The translations under genes were made by a program, and so were the position numbers. A DNA stretch of 64,000 bases from Neorhodopirellula lusitana (GTDB lineage: Bacteria; Planctomycetota; Planctomycetia; Pirellulales; Pirellulaceae), in the NCBI RefSeq assembly GCF_900182915.1, contig NZ_FXUG01000001.1:558001-622000 (forward strand), in the 5' to 3' direction. Every line of letters begins with the position of its first letter. The first letter of the stretch is position 1. The notes beneath the pieces were generated by a model. That model made no database searches, was not told where the DNA came from, and saw only the letters and a list, made by a program, of their open reading frames with translations. This document shows positions 17,421 to 26,401 of the stretch, one piece after another.

Positions 17421-18021
17421 GTGCGTCTGCGAAGGCGATTGAATTGTCAGGTGAAAGTCCTGGTCGGGGAATACGTTACCTCCCCGTAGCTGATGGTAAC
17501 TGCGTTTTCAACAGAAAGGGTGGAGACCAACCTAAAGCGAACGAACAGTCCGTAACTGTATTGTGAACTCGATTCGGCCAAACCTGTCGGGGAGCCTCCT
17601 AGAAACGGGCGAACCTCTGATCCCACGCATCGGCACAGGGATGGCCGCAGGGTCTGTCCAACTCGTTGGGCTGTCGGTGGGACGGCTTGCACGGTGATGA
17701 AACTAGGTAATGTGTCAAACTGAGGCAAGTGAAATGGTTATGCGGTGGTTGGAGACGGAATGTTCAGAAGTTCAATCGAGATAACCAGGGAGAACTCGGC
17801 GAGCAGCAGACCTCTAAGATGCTCAGCCGAGTAGTCAGAGCCTCCGTAGTAGCGTTGACCGTCGGGAACCAAACCCGAAGCGAGCCAAGGGAGGCAGGAA
17901 AGTGGATGCGAGACGACCATGCAAACGAAACGTAAATCGAAAGACTACATCCCGGTGACTTCCCCTCTTTCCTGCATAAATTCGTTTAACTACTTTGTCT
18001 TCAACGGATTGCATACTTGAA
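17421..18021 (+). mobile_element. truncated group II intron remnant (5' ribozyme part, no reverse transcriptase)
   Basis: It begins GTGCG (17421), the group II 5' splice-site consensus. Domain I-like sequence follows: a GTCAGGTGAAAGTCCTGGTC hairpin, a CGGGGAATACGTTACCTCCCCG hairpin, and later the GAGCCTCC-TAGAAA-CGGGC and GCACGGTGATGAAACTAGG segments seen in bacterial group II introns. At 17919 an ATG opens a frame of 33 codons (MQTKRKSKDYIPVTSP...) that stops at 18018-18020, where an intron-encoded protein would start. No reverse transcriptase, maturase or domain V/VI sequence follows. The 3' limit is therefore a guess; the element is presumably dead. It lies between two dockerin-protein genes. 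Confidence 0.65.
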
Positions 18022-18146
18022 AGTGCACCAGTTTTTTCATGAAAACACGCATCTTCTCATGAAATTATTGGCGAGCGTAAGCCGCTTCGTGGTGAACGAA
18101 TAAAGAAATCGTTGTGTCTTCTTACGCCACCATCATTCAATCGCGG

Positions 18147-18446
18147 TCACGAACCAACATCAGGATCGCATTCCGCTGACGCGACGATCATGCGATTGTT
18201 CGCCAAGCCGGTCGAGCAGATGCGTCGTATTCGAGAAGTACATCGGTAACTGAGCCATCTTAACGCAAAGCTTAAAAAGCGTTGTCGACTCATGCTGCTC
18301 TGTCGGGCCATCGCAAGAATCGCTCGCTGAATCTCGGGTGAAACCTCATCCCGAATCTCGATCAATTCGCGAAGCAAAACATCATCTTCGCCTACTGCAC
18401 CCACCGCCTCGGAAACGTCCGTTTCTTCCGTGTTTTCGAGGGTCGT
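18147..18446 (-). pseudogene. possible gene remnant, unknown family
   Basis: The minus-strand frame encodes a stretch that looks like genuine protein (TTLENTEETDVSEAVGAV, then LIEIRDEVSPEIQRAILAMARQ). It resembles the acidic, helix-forming tails of ORFs that accompany mobile elements in planctomycetes. Upstream sequence in the same frame loses this character and overlaps the haloperoxidase gene end, and no start with a ribosome binding site is seen. Along with the adjoining intron remnant it suggests a decayed insertion region; the rest of 18022-18634 holds nothing else I can support. Confidence 0.25.
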
Positions 18447-18634
18447 GCTATTCCTGCCGGGGGAGCTATCCTTGGAACAGCAGATCGGCTGCGAGTTTCG
18501 GTGGGAAGGTGGAGTTGGGGATGCTTGCCGCGTTGGGCGGGAGAAGTGTCTGCTCCAACTTGGTGCTACCCGGATTGCCGGATTACACCGTCGCGGATAG
18601 TCAGGCTGGTCGTGCCGACATTCGTTTCGACCCA

Positions 18635-20839
18635 CTAAGCCAGGCTGACTTGGAAGTTGATTCGGTTGAGATTGTTGGTTGCTTCGGAGAGTAGGATTTC
18701 TCGGATGTCGTCGCCAATGATCGTCCATTGATCCGAAGCCGCGATTTGGATTTGGTAGGCGCCGGCGTCGCTGATCGAATCGAAGGTGTACCTACCGTTG
18801 GCATCCGTTGTGGTTTGGGCGACTGGGTTGCCAAGGCTGTCGAGTAGTTCGACGGTCACGCCTTCAATTCCTTCGGTCGGATCGCCATCCCGATTGTCGT
18901 TGGAGCGGTCGCGGTCCTGGTTGGGTTGATTGTTGCCGAGACGGTCCACTTGATCTTGTGCTAGCAAGTTCACGTCTAAATCGCTGACGAGGTTGCTTGA
19001 GAAGTCTTGGCGGTCGACGGATTCCGTGGCGGCCACTACGGTGCCGCTGACCGTGAACGTGGAGTCGGATGAATCGGTGTCGCTATTCAGTGCGGCGAAG
19101 TCTTCGGCGACGGAGGCGGCGATCGCTTGCCCGACTTCTTGACCGACAAGGTCGTCGAAGTCGAAGTGAATGCCCAGGTACACGCGGCTGCGCCCGTTTT
19201 CTGCCATGGCTTCGCTGAATGAGTCGAAGGACCGAGTGGCGTCGTCCAGGTCCAGACCGTAGGCTTCTTGCAGTTCGGGATCTTCTAGTAAAATCTCAAG
19301 CTCTTCGGAGGTCACATCAAACGAGATGTCATCGGTCCCATAGAACTCTTGCAGCGTCCCGAACAGGGCTCCGCCAAAGGTGGCGTGGCCGGAGATGTAG
19401 GTGGGGAATTGAGGCGTGAAGCCGATGATGTCGTCGCCCCCATCGGGCGCGCCCAGGGAGGTCCAATCTGCATCGCCTTCGGTGAGATCGTTGCCGTCGG
19501 CATCGCCTTGCTGGATTGCCGTGATCGGTCGCCAGAATTCTTCGCTGAACTTGGTATCCCAGGCGACAATGGCTGCGTCGGCCATCGCTACGGATGCTTG
19601 GGCGAACAGGGCCACGTTCTCTTCAAAGGTGTTGCCTTCTTGGGTCGCGACACTTTCCAGGACATCGCCGAAGAGGGCCAGCGGCGTGCCGAGGCCTTCG
19701 CGGTCATAGGCCCAGAAAATACCGGCTTCGGTTTGATCGGCGGTGCGTTCGGTGCTGTCGACGGATCCGAGTTCGAGGACCTCGTTGTAAGACTCCGCGT
19801 ATGCTTCGCTGGTCAGAGTCGGTGTGGTTTCGGGGATGAACTCGTCGGTGGACGAGATGGCAAAGGTGTCGACTTCACCCCAAGTCAGACCCCAAGCGGG
19901 CACGTCAGGGTTGAGCGGATCGGCTTGGAAGTAGCCGATTTCGTCGGTGTAGGTGTACTCGCCGACAATGTCGGAACCGTCATCGACACGGAGAGCCAGG
20001 ATTTGGTTGGCGACTTCTTCACCGAGTGCCAAGCTGGTCGATGGGTCCTCGCGTGAAGAAAGAGCAGCAAGCGAGTCTTCCAAAGCGGCGTCGAGTTGGG
20101 CTTGTTGATCGGGGTAGAGTTCACTGAGTGCCGTGTACGCCGCTCCCGTTGCGACGACCTCGGAAGACACGTTTGCGTTGAAGTTAGTGATGTTGGAGTC
20201 GTAGTCATAGAACGTTCCATCGGCATTGCCTGATGCAATCGCGACGGAATCGAAGATGGCTAAGTTCAAGATGGCATTGGAACGTGATGCGTAGCCTGGG
20301 TTTTGATTTTCCGTGCTAGCGGCCAACACGTCACCGAAGACATCGTTCCAAAGCAGGACCGCATCGGCATCTTGCTCGGTGCCGACAGGATCTTGGTCGG
20401 TTGGAATGTTGGAATCAGAGTCGTTGTCGGACGAGGTGTCATCGCGATCCACCGATGGTGTGTCAAACCGTCCTTCATCGCGGTTGAGTCGATTGATCAC
20501 CATCAACGCGTCAAGTGCGGAATCGCGACCGTCGTTGTTGACATCGGTCATGCGACCTTGTCCGCGTTGTTGATCGCCATCGTCGTCAGCCTGGGTTGGA
20601 TCATTGATCCCTTGTCGGTTAATTTGGTTGACGATGGTCAAGGCATCGATGGCGGAGACGATGCCGTCTTCGTTCACATCTTCGGGCATCGCTTCGTTGT
20701 GGAAGATGTTGGCTGCGAGCAGTTGGCGGGTTTCCAAGTTCTCGGGTCGGGGACGCCGCCGCAGGGATGTTCGTTTCGTGAGGTTCTTTCGGCGAGCGGG
20801 AGTTCGGCGTCCGATCCAAAGGTTCCAAAAACGAGCCAT
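18635..20839 (-). CDS. vanadium-dependent haloperoxidase-like secreted protein with dockerin
   Basis: A 734-aa protein. The N-terminus RRPRPENLETRQLLAAN is the planctomycete-type export leader, as in the giant protein upstream. Two dockerin-like loops follow (DVNEDGIVSAIDALTIVNQIN near 55; DVNNDGRDSALDALMVINRLN near 100). The catalytic part (about 165-590) holds the complete vanadate/phosphate pocket: Lys430-x6-Arg437-Pro438 (KFSEEFWRP), SGHA with His485, and SR-x5-H with Arg552 and His558 (SRVYLGIHFD). A C-terminal SdrD/CNA-B-like beta domain (GVTVELLDSLGNPVAQTTTDANGRYTF) follows. It would oxidise halides with peroxide, or act as an acid phosphatase of the same PAP2 fold, outside the cytoplasm. 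The substrate cannot be told. Confidence 0.9.
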   Translation of the reverse strand: MARFWNLWIGRRTPARRKNLTKRTSLRRRPRPENLETRQLLAANIFHNEAMPEDVNEDGIVSAIDALTIVNQINRQGINDPTQADDDGDQQRGQGRMTDVNNDGRDSALDALMVINRLNRDEGRFDTPSVDRDDTSSDNDSDSNIPTDQDPVGTEQDADAVLLWNDVFGDVLAASTENQNPGYASRSNAILNLAIFDSVAIASGNADGTFYDYDSNITNFNANVSSEVVATGAAYTALSELYPDQQAQLDAALEDSLAALSSREDPSTSLALGEEVANQILALRVDDGSDIVGEYTYTDEIGYFQADPLNPDVPAWGLTWGEVDTFAISSTDEFIPETTPTLTSEAYAESYNEVLELGSVDSTERTADQTEAGIFWAYDREGLGTPLALFGDVLESVATQEGNTFEENVALFAQASVAMADAAIVAWDTKFSEEFWRPITAIQQGDADGNDLTEGDADWTSLGAPDGGDDIIGFTPQFPTYISGHATFGGALFGTLQEFYGTDDISFDVTSEELEILLEDPELQEAYGLDLDDATRSFDSFSEAMAENGRSRVYLGIHFDFDDLVGQEVGQAIAASVAEDFAALNSDTDSSDSTFTVSGTVVAATESVDRQDFSSNLVSDLDVNLLAQDQVDRLGNNQPNQDRDRSNDNRDGDPTEGIEGVTVELLDSLGNPVAQTTTDANGRYTFDSISDAGAYQIQIAASDQWTIIGDDIREILLSEATNNLNRINFQVSLA

Positions 20840-21373
20840 GACGTGACCTATGCGTTGTCCATTGAGATAGTGAAGAGTGGGCAGGGCGATGCCGCCGCTT
20901 GATGCCGGATCACGGTGGATGTCGGCTCACTTCTTAGGGGCTTTTCTTCACCACACTTGTCACGCGTTGATGGTCGGTGCCTGGAAAAAAACTATGCGAG
21001 GACAACATCGGTAGCGGCTGAGATTCAAGGCCTCTTCGTGCGTACCGCTACAAGGGGACTGGCTGTTGCAAGTTAGGCCGAGGGTGCGTTTGGGTCAGCG
21101 AGAGTCGCTGAGAATGGATTGAGCGCGAGCCAAGCGTGTGTTAGCAAGCAGCCATGAAGTTTCCAGGCAACACGGGTTGGACCGCCGAGACAAACCGTGT
21201 TGAGCATTCTTAGAATGCCCTGATGGTTGATCGTGTTGGTGGTGTCTTGACGCCGTGCGGATTGCGGTGAAACGCAAGTTGCGTTGGTCGCGACGCCCTG
21301 ATGCGGTTGCATAGGGCTCGTTCAATCGAAGTCGCGTTGTGGAAGTTTCGGTAGTGAAAGTTTCGATGGGCGT
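20840..21373. other. 534-bp intergenic region upstream of the haloperoxidase
   Basis: No credible gene was found. It contains the upstream region of the minus-strand haloperoxidase and the downstream region of purK. A small odd palindrome GCATTCT-T-AGAATGC at 21204-21218 lacks a T-tract, so it is not a clear terminator. Confidence 0.5.
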
Positions 21374-22555
21374 CTAGCTGAACTGCGCGGCGCTGCGACT
21401 TTGTTCCAGCTTGGTCACGAGCTCGCTGATCGAGTCGCCCACGCTGGTGATGTGGCCCATTTTGCGACCCGGGCGGGCGGCGTGTTTGCCGTACAAGTGC
21501 AGTGCGACTCCGGCGTGATCCAGCAATGCTTGCCAGTTGGGCGACTCATCTTGTGGCCCCCACAGATCGCCAAGCAGGTTCATCATGGCGGCGGCGGGAG
21601 TGATCATCCGCGTATCGCCGAGCGGCAGTCCACAAATGGCTCGAACGTGTTGCTCGAATTGACTGGTCGCGCAAGCTTCCATGGTCACGTGACCCGAGTT
21701 GTGAGGTCGTGGCGCGACTTCGTTGACGAGGATCTCTTCGCCCGAAACAAACATCTCGACACACAACAGGCCGACGACATCGAGGCACTCGGTGACCTTG
21801 ATCGCAATCTGTCTCGCCTTGATTTCGGTTGCTTCCGTGATTGCCGCGGGAATGGTTGTTAAATCGAGAACGTGGTTGCGGTGGCCGTTTTCAAAGACGG
21901 GAAATGTCTCGGTTCTTCCGTCCGCTGTTCGCGCGACGACCACTGACACTTCGCGGTCGAAGCCGATCATCGCTTCGGCTACCCAGTCACCACCGCCTTG
22001 CCAATCGACGTGTTGTGCGGCGGTCGCGTCGGCCAGTCGGTGTTGACCTTTTCCGTCGTAGCCGCTGCGTTGTGTTTTGACGATGATTGGCCAGCCAAGC
22101 GTGCCGGCGGCGTGGACTGCTTCGTCGGCATTGTGAACCGCAGCGAAGGGCGTCACGGGGATGCCAGCATCACGCAGCGTCGACTTTTCGATCAAGCGAT
22201 CCTGGGCCGTCGCCAACACCGAGGCGTCTGGATAGGTCGGTGCGTGGCGTGAACACACCGCGATCGTTTCGGCTGGAATGTTTTCGAATTCCAACGTGAT
22301 GACATCGCACCGCCGCGCAAAATCTTCGATTGCCGAGTGATCTTCGAGTGGCCCGCATACGGTGAACGAGGCCACGTGCGCGGCTGGCTCGTCGCTGCTT
22401 CCGCAAAACACGCCGACCCGGTAGCCCATCTTGGCGGCTGCCATCGCGAACATGCGTCCGAGTTGGCCGCCACCGACCATGCCGATTGTCGCACCCGGCA
22501 GGATGGGCAGACGCGATGTCGCGAGAGATTGGCTGGTTGAAGTTTTGTTGTTCAA
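21374..22555 (-). CDS. purK: N5-carboxyaminoimidazole ribonucleotide synthase
   Basis: ATP-grasp enzyme making N5-CAIR from AIR, ATP and bicarbonate in purine synthesis. The 393-aa protein has a 24-residue leader and then IGMVGGGQLGRMFAMAA, the N-terminal dinucleotide-like loop. TLEFENIPAE follows, then the ATP-grasp lysine loop VKTQRSGYDGKGQ, and EVAPRPHNSGHVTMEAC near the metal site. The end, MGHITSVGD, is typical. It lies 14 bp downstream of purE on the same strand, so the two consecutive pathway steps are cotranscribed in the order purE-purK. Confidence 0.96.
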   Translation of the reverse strand: MNNKTSTSQSLATSRLPILPGATIGMVGGGQLGRMFAMAAAKMGYRVGVFCGSSDEPAAHVASFTVCGPLEDHSAIEDFARRCDVITLEFENIPAETIAVCSRHAPTYPDASVLATAQDRLIEKSTLRDAGIPVTPFAAVHNADEAVHAAGTLGWPIIVKTQRSGYDGKGQHRLADATAAQHVDWQGGGDWVAEAMIGFDREVSVVVARTADGRTETFPVFENGHRNHVLDLTTIPAAITEATEIKARQIAIKVTECLDVVGLLCVEMFVSGEEILVNEVAPRPHNSGHVTMEACATSQFEQHVRAICGLPLGDTRMITPAAAMMNLLGDLWGPQDESPNWQALLDHAGVALHLYGKHAARPGRKMGHITSVGDSISELVTKLEQSRSAAQFS

Positions 22556-22569
22556 GACAGGGGTATCCG

Positions 22570-23136
22570 TTATTTGGCTGTGCCGGTGGGGAGGTCGCTG
22601 AGGTCGGCGGCGGCAATCACGTCGTCATGTTGTTTCTGGACAAAGGCTGCGACCCGTTGGGCGAGGTCGGCATCCTGCAACGCCAAAATGCGAGCAGCGA
22701 GGATACCGGCATTCTTGGCACCTGAATTGCCAATCGACATTGTCGCGACTGGAATTCCGCCAGGCATTTGCACGATCGACAGGAGCGAGTCCAGGCCCTG
22801 CAACGCCTTGCTTTGAATTGGAACACCGATCACCGGCAGGAGGGTCTCCGATGCCACCATGCCGGGAAGGTGGGCGGCGCCGCCGGCTCCGGCGATGATG
22901 ATTTGTAGGCCTCGATCCTTCGCCGAGCGTGCGTAATCGAACATGCGTTCCGGCGTGCGGTGGGCCGAGACGACCGACCGTTCGTAAGGCACGCCAAGTT
23001 GCTCAAGTGCAGCACAGGCATGGGCCATCGTGTCCCAATCGTTCCGGCTTCCCATGATCACGCCCACTTTTGGGCTGCCGTCAGCGGATGGGGTGGCGGG
23101 CGAGGGATCGGGGCTTGTTTTGCTTGTTGAGTTCAC
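22570..23136 (-). CDS. purE: N5-carboxyaminoimidazole ribonucleotide mutase
   Basis: Class I PurE converts N5-CAIR to CAIR, the step right after PurK. It is 188 aa, with a 22-residue low-complexity N-terminal extension before [14 protein letters not shown]. The catalytic His59 lies in SAHRTPERM, and [11 protein letters not shown] (about 83-93) is the substrate loop. [17 protein letters not shown] ends the core. The presence of the adjacent purK supports class I rather than the AIR-using class II. First gene of the purE-purK pair. Confidence 0.96.
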   Translation of the reverse strand: MNSTSKTSPDPSPATPSADGSPKVGVIMGSRNDWDTMAHACAALEQLGVPYERSVVSAHRTPERMFDYARSAKDRGLQIIIAGAGGAAHLPGMVASETLLPVIGVPIQSKALQGLDSLLSIVQMPGGIPVATMSIGNSGAKNAGILAARILALQDADLAQRVAAFVQKQHDDVIAAADLSDLPTGTAK

Positions 23137-23440
23137 GAGGCTCTAGGGAGTTTGTAATGCGATTCGGACGGCACGGCGGCGGGTGTGGTGGAGCCGCGTG
23201 CCCGACGAAGAAGTCACTTTGTATCCGAACTTGCCGACGGCCGAAATTAGGCTCATCCGGGGTGAGTGTGCATCCGGTCGGGGAAGCCTGGAGTCAAGCC
23301 CCGAGTCAAGCTTAGCGGCGAGCGGTTGCCGGTTGGCCGGCATCAGCCTCAAACCAACCGGTTTTGGCAGGAGGCATACGGCATTTTCGCCCGAGGAGTT
23401 TAGGCGATCCGCTAAGCCAAGGTAGTGAGGGTGCGCTGGC
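23137..23440. other. upstream region between purE and a plus-strand ORF
   Basis: About 300 bp of divergent upstream sequence. Frames here lack motifs and ribosome binding sites. No riboswitch or clear PurR-like box was recognised. Confidence 0.4.
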
Positions 23441-23650
23441 ATGTTCAATCAAAAGCAGCCAGGCCACTCTGCTGCGGACGAGATTCTGGCGACACGCAAA
23501 ACGGTGGGAACCAGCAGGACGGCATCCGGAATCGCAGCACGCAGAATCGTGACGATGGACGGCTCTCAGTCTCATACGGATTTCGGGTCAGGCAAGGCTC
23601 CGAACGTGATTCCGGTCAACTCCGACGGGCTGAACGCCGATGATTCGTAG
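23441..23650 (+). CDS. small hypothetical ORF
   Basis: 69 codons starting ATG 23441 (MFNQKQPGHSAADEIL), polar, with no membrane segment. Its TAG stop shares one base with a GTG (TAGTG at 23648-23652) that could restart translation in the following frame. This junction suggests coupling, or a frameshift joining the two ORFs into one protein. It has no family and only weak support. Confidence 0.3.
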   Translation: MFNQKQPGHSAADEILATRKTVGTSRTASGIAARRIVTMDGSQSHTDFGSGKAPNVIPVNSDGLNADDS

Positions 23651-23703
23651 TGCCCCATTGTTGCGACGATGGCCCTTTCTCAGTTTCACAACAACTGCAC
23701 TGG

Positions 23704-24633
23704 ATGGAACCTGTCATGCCGCCACGCGAATTGATGGAAGTATTGAATAGGAACCGCGAGCAGAATATGCAGAACCTGTTTCAGAAAGCTGAGATTCAGT
23801 TTAAGAACGGCGAGTCGGATGCGGAGGCGGTGAAGATTCGCATGGAGAGTCAAGCGATCGAACGCAATGCCAAGCAATATTCGAAGCAGGATTCAGGCTC
23901 TTCCCAGCAGCACAGCGGATTTGTTGTCAATATGCTGGAGGCCGCCACGGGCGTGGGAGCGGCCGATCTAAAACAGTTCTTGCCTGTTGTGCTGGACCCA
24001 GGCATCATTGCGAACGTCGCCCCGTTTGTGGGAATCATCCGTTCGGGCGAGCGACTTATTCAACATATTCGCGACTTTCACAAGACGGCATTGCAGCGAT
24101 ACAGAGCCACCCGCGCGGTCGCCGCACTGCATGCTGGCGATGCGTTTGCCGCTGGGACAGCAGTCAAGCAAATGTTGCAAAAAGCTTTGGTGGCTGGGGC
24201 GTGCGACATCGCCAGGTCAGCCAGTCAGTTCACGGTTGGTTTGGCCTCCTCTTGTATTGACGGCGGCGTCGTGGTGAATCTCGTTGCTAGTGTGCAGAAG
24301 TTGATTCAACGCCTTGTCTTGATCGGCCTGGACTTCGCCGAGCGAAATGCGGCGCGGGCGTGTTTGCAGGCTCGCATATTTGACCGGCGAGTCTTCAGTG
24401 CGTCTCCGCTGCTGGGTTGCTATTACCTGACCTGTTCCAGCTCGTCGGACATCATCGGAATGATGGCGGATCCGAATGGGGACGAAGATTGGATGAGTCA
24501 GGTGGAAAAGTCGAAAAAGCACATTGATCCTCTGCTTACAGCGGCTCGCGAACAGATCAAGAAATCTAGACTCGAGGTCACCGGCCTTCCGTGTGGTCTG
24601 TCGAAACCGATCGTTCTCTCGGAAGCCGCGTAG
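23704..24633 (+). CDS. hypothetical protein
   Basis: A 309-aa protein of unknown family. The N-terminal third is polar and probably coiled coil (LMEVLNRNREQNMQNLFQKAEIQFKNGES). The middle contains amphipathic to hydrophobic helices (VVNMLEAATGVGAADLKQFLPVVLDPGIIANVAPFVGII). Further on, ACDIARSASQFTVGLASSCIDGGVVVNLVASVQKLI could associate with membranes. CYYLTCSSSSDII follows, then a lysine-rich tail. ATG 23704 or 23716 is a more likely start than the GTG at 23650, since GGA lies 7 bp ahead of 23716. The arrangement resembles membrane-active or toxin-like effectors only in a general way; no function is claimed. Confidence 0.6.
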   Translation: MEPVMPPRELMEVLNRNREQNMQNLFQKAEIQFKNGESDAEAVKIRMESQAIERNAKQYSKQDSGSSQQHSGFVVNMLEAATGVGAADLKQFLPVVLDPGIIANVAPFVGIIRSGERLIQHIRDFHKTALQRYRATRAVAALHAGDAFAAGTAVKQMLQKALVAGACDIARSASQFTVGLASSCIDGGVVVNLVASVQKLIQRLVLIGLDFAERNAARACLQARIFDRRVFSASPLLGCYYLTCSSSSDIIGMMADPNGDEDWMSQVEKSKKHIDPLLTAAREQIKKSRLEVTGLPCGLSKPIVLSEAA

Positions 24634-24815
24634 CTCGCGTTGGCTGAGGCGACGCAATTGAATGCACGCGGCATCGAATGTGATCCTCCGGGACGAACGT
24701 CCGGTTTTGTCTGGCTTTGGATCGTGGAGGCGACCACCTGGGCAAAGGGCTACGATGTGGGGCAGTCAAGCTTTTCGATGACCAAACTTTCATAGCCCCC
24801 GTCCGGACCGATCCA

Positions 24816-25388
24816 ATGCAGAGCCCGTGGACAGATGAGGATTCCAAGGACCCGTCCAGTGCGATCCGTTTGATGCACCACGATGCTCGTTGGAAGCAGG
24901 AGTTCGAGCAAACTCGCAGCGGGATCTTGCAGTGTTGCGAGGGACGGGTGGTCGAAGTTGAGCACGTGGGAGCGACGGCGGTGGGCGGACTGATCGCGCG
25001 GCCGGTGATTGACGTGGTTGCCGTGGTCGCTGACCCGTGTGACCTGAGCGAAGCGGTCGATTTGATTATCGGGCTCAATTTTCGAACGGTCGACTTGTCT
25101 CCTTGGGCCGGTCGATTGCCTCCCAAGACCGGGCCGGGAGCCACGCAATGCTGCGTGAAGCCTCGGCATGGATCACCAACGCACCTGGTTTATGTCGTTA
25201 GCCAGGGGGCGGCGTTGCTGAGTCAGATGGTCCGGTTGCGTGACTATTTGCGAGCGGCCCCGGAACGAGCGATCGAGCTGGAAGAGAAAAAGCTGGAGAT
25301 CTGGCGAGGGACAGATGCCGATCCGCTGGCCTATTACGAAGCCATGGCGAACGAATTTGAAGAATTGCAGCGGAAGCTGGGCCAATGA
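24816..25388 (+). CDS. GrpB family (UPF0157) nucleotidyltransferase-fold protein
   Basis: A 190-aa protein matching the GrpB/UPF0157 domain: WKQEFEQTRSGILQCCEGRVVEVEHVGATAVGGLIARPVIDVVAVV. The family form is HVGSTAVPGLxAKPIIDI, so Ser is Ala and Pro is Gly here. The later HLVYVV and LRDYLRAAPERAIELEEKKLEI also fit. The fold is that of minimal nucleotidyltransferases, and biochemical roles in the family are poorly defined. ATG 24816 is the chosen start; an open frame extends back to 24717 without family similarity, and ATG 24873 is possible. Confidence 0.82.
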   Translation: MQSPWTDEDSKDPSSAIRLMHHDARWKQEFEQTRSGILQCCEGRVVEVEHVGATAVGGLIARPVIDVVAVVADPCDLSEAVDLIIGLNFRTVDLSPWAGRLPPKTGPGATQCCVKPRHGSPTHLVYVVSQGAALLSQMVRLRDYLRAAPERAIELEEKKLEIWRGTDADPLAYYEAMANEFEELQRKLGQ

Positions 25389-25516
25389 TCGGCTTCTAAG
25401 TAGCCGACGTCGCCAGACTTCGGTGGTTGGCTGGGTTGGGGACTGATGGGGGGGCGGCCTGAACTCTGGCGAGTCCAGCTACGGGGGGAGCCCCGATTTG
25501 TGTTGGGGCGAGGCTG

Positions 25517-26002
25517 CTAGCCGCGTTTTCGGCTGGGTTTGGCGACTAAGTGGATCGTTGGCACGGTCGCGGTGCCTCCATGGAATGTGCGTTTGCCGTC
25601 GATGGTGTGGTCAAAAACGAACGCGCCGTCGCTCATTCCTTTGCGAGGGCTGACTCGCATGATGGCAGGGTGGCCGCATTGGTCGCAACGCAGTCGAAAC
25701 CCGTGTTGGTCCAATATTGCCTGGATTGATTTGGCAAATTCTCGGTTTAAGTCCAGTGATCCCAGTGATCGGCCCACGAACCCCTGCAGTTTTGTTTGCA
25801 GTGACAGCCGCATCGATCGCTGGATCCGGTTGAGTTCCTGTTCCAACGCCGTCAGTGTCTGGTCCGCCGTTTCCACGTCGGCTTTTTCCGCGGGGGTGGC
25901 GTGCCCGGGAACGAGGTCGGTCAATGGTTTCAGAGGCAGGTTCAAGCGGATTACCGAACGCGATTGGATTAGGTGAACTAGCGAAGATTGCCGTCGAGGC
26001 AA
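25517..26002 (-). CDS. hypothetical protein with a single CxxC
   Basis: A 161-aa protein on the minus strand, convergent with the GrpB gene. A helical first half (EKADVETADQTLTALEQELNRIQRSMRLSL) is followed by a compact basic second half, LRCDQCGHPAIMRVSPRKGMSDGAFVFDHTIDGKRTFHGG. The CDQC could bind metal only with help from a partner. The N-terminal 30 residues may be over-extended. No family function is recognised. Confidence 0.6.
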   Translation of the reverse strand: MPRRQSSLVHLIQSRSVIRLNLPLKPLTDLVPGHATPAEKADVETADQTLTALEQELNRIQRSMRLSLQTKLQGFVGRSLGSLDLNREFAKSIQAILDQHGFRLRCDQCGHPAIMRVSPRKGMSDGAFVFDHTIDGKRTFHGGTATVPTIHLVAKPSRKRG

Positions 26003-26401
26003 CGGGAAACCGCAGTTTCACATGAGGGAGAGTCGTCGATGGGTCCGACGATAGTTGTGAAAACCAGCGTGGGGGCGACGGAATGATCCACGACGAGGTG
26101 AAAAGGTCATTTTCCGGTGGGATTGTGTCAGCACTGGACAACAGGTTATACGAAATGTATAAATGGTCCAGTCCTCGTTAAGGATATTGCAGTCCTCTTA
26201 TCCCCAATGACCTTCTTCCTGCGCTTTTTCGAACCATTCGTGGCGTTCGGGTTAAACGTTGCGACCGGAAGACTGCAAGTTGGATCCGATTGATTTGGCA
26301 AACTTCGGATAGCGAGGAACGCGGTTTTTTAACTAACGTCCAGTGAACTCCTTCTCGTTGCACCTCCCCCCCACTCGCACGAAACGCACAGATTCACGCC
26401 T
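26003..26401. other. 399-bp upstream region of the GAF/HlyD/M50 module
   Basis: Gene-free region containing the nested palindrome at 26133-26172 and, closer to the start, a C-rich stretch (26366-26372). Neither of the overlapping short frames has coding character. Confidence 0.5.
26133..26172. promoter_or_regulatory. nested palindrome, candidate operator or hairpin
   Basis: The outer arms ACTGGAC (26133-26139) and GTCCAGT (26166-26172) are perfectly complementary. The inner arms TTATAC (26146-26151) and GTATAA (26157-26162) flank GAAAT. It stands 230 bp ahead of the first gene of the HlyD/M50 module and has no T-tract. A regulator site is more likely than a terminator. Confidence 0.4.

Noticed and set aside
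17273-17935. Short ORFs over the intron fragment (97 and 68 codons)
   Set aside because: They overlap conserved group II RNA segments and lack protein motifs; the RNA explanation is better.
25440-25515. Possible bidirectional terminator or REP-like element between the GrpB gene and the converging hypothetical
   Set aside because: The inverted repeat (AGCCCCGA with TTGGGGCGAGGCT) is imperfect and lacks a T-tract, and no second copy was identified by eye.
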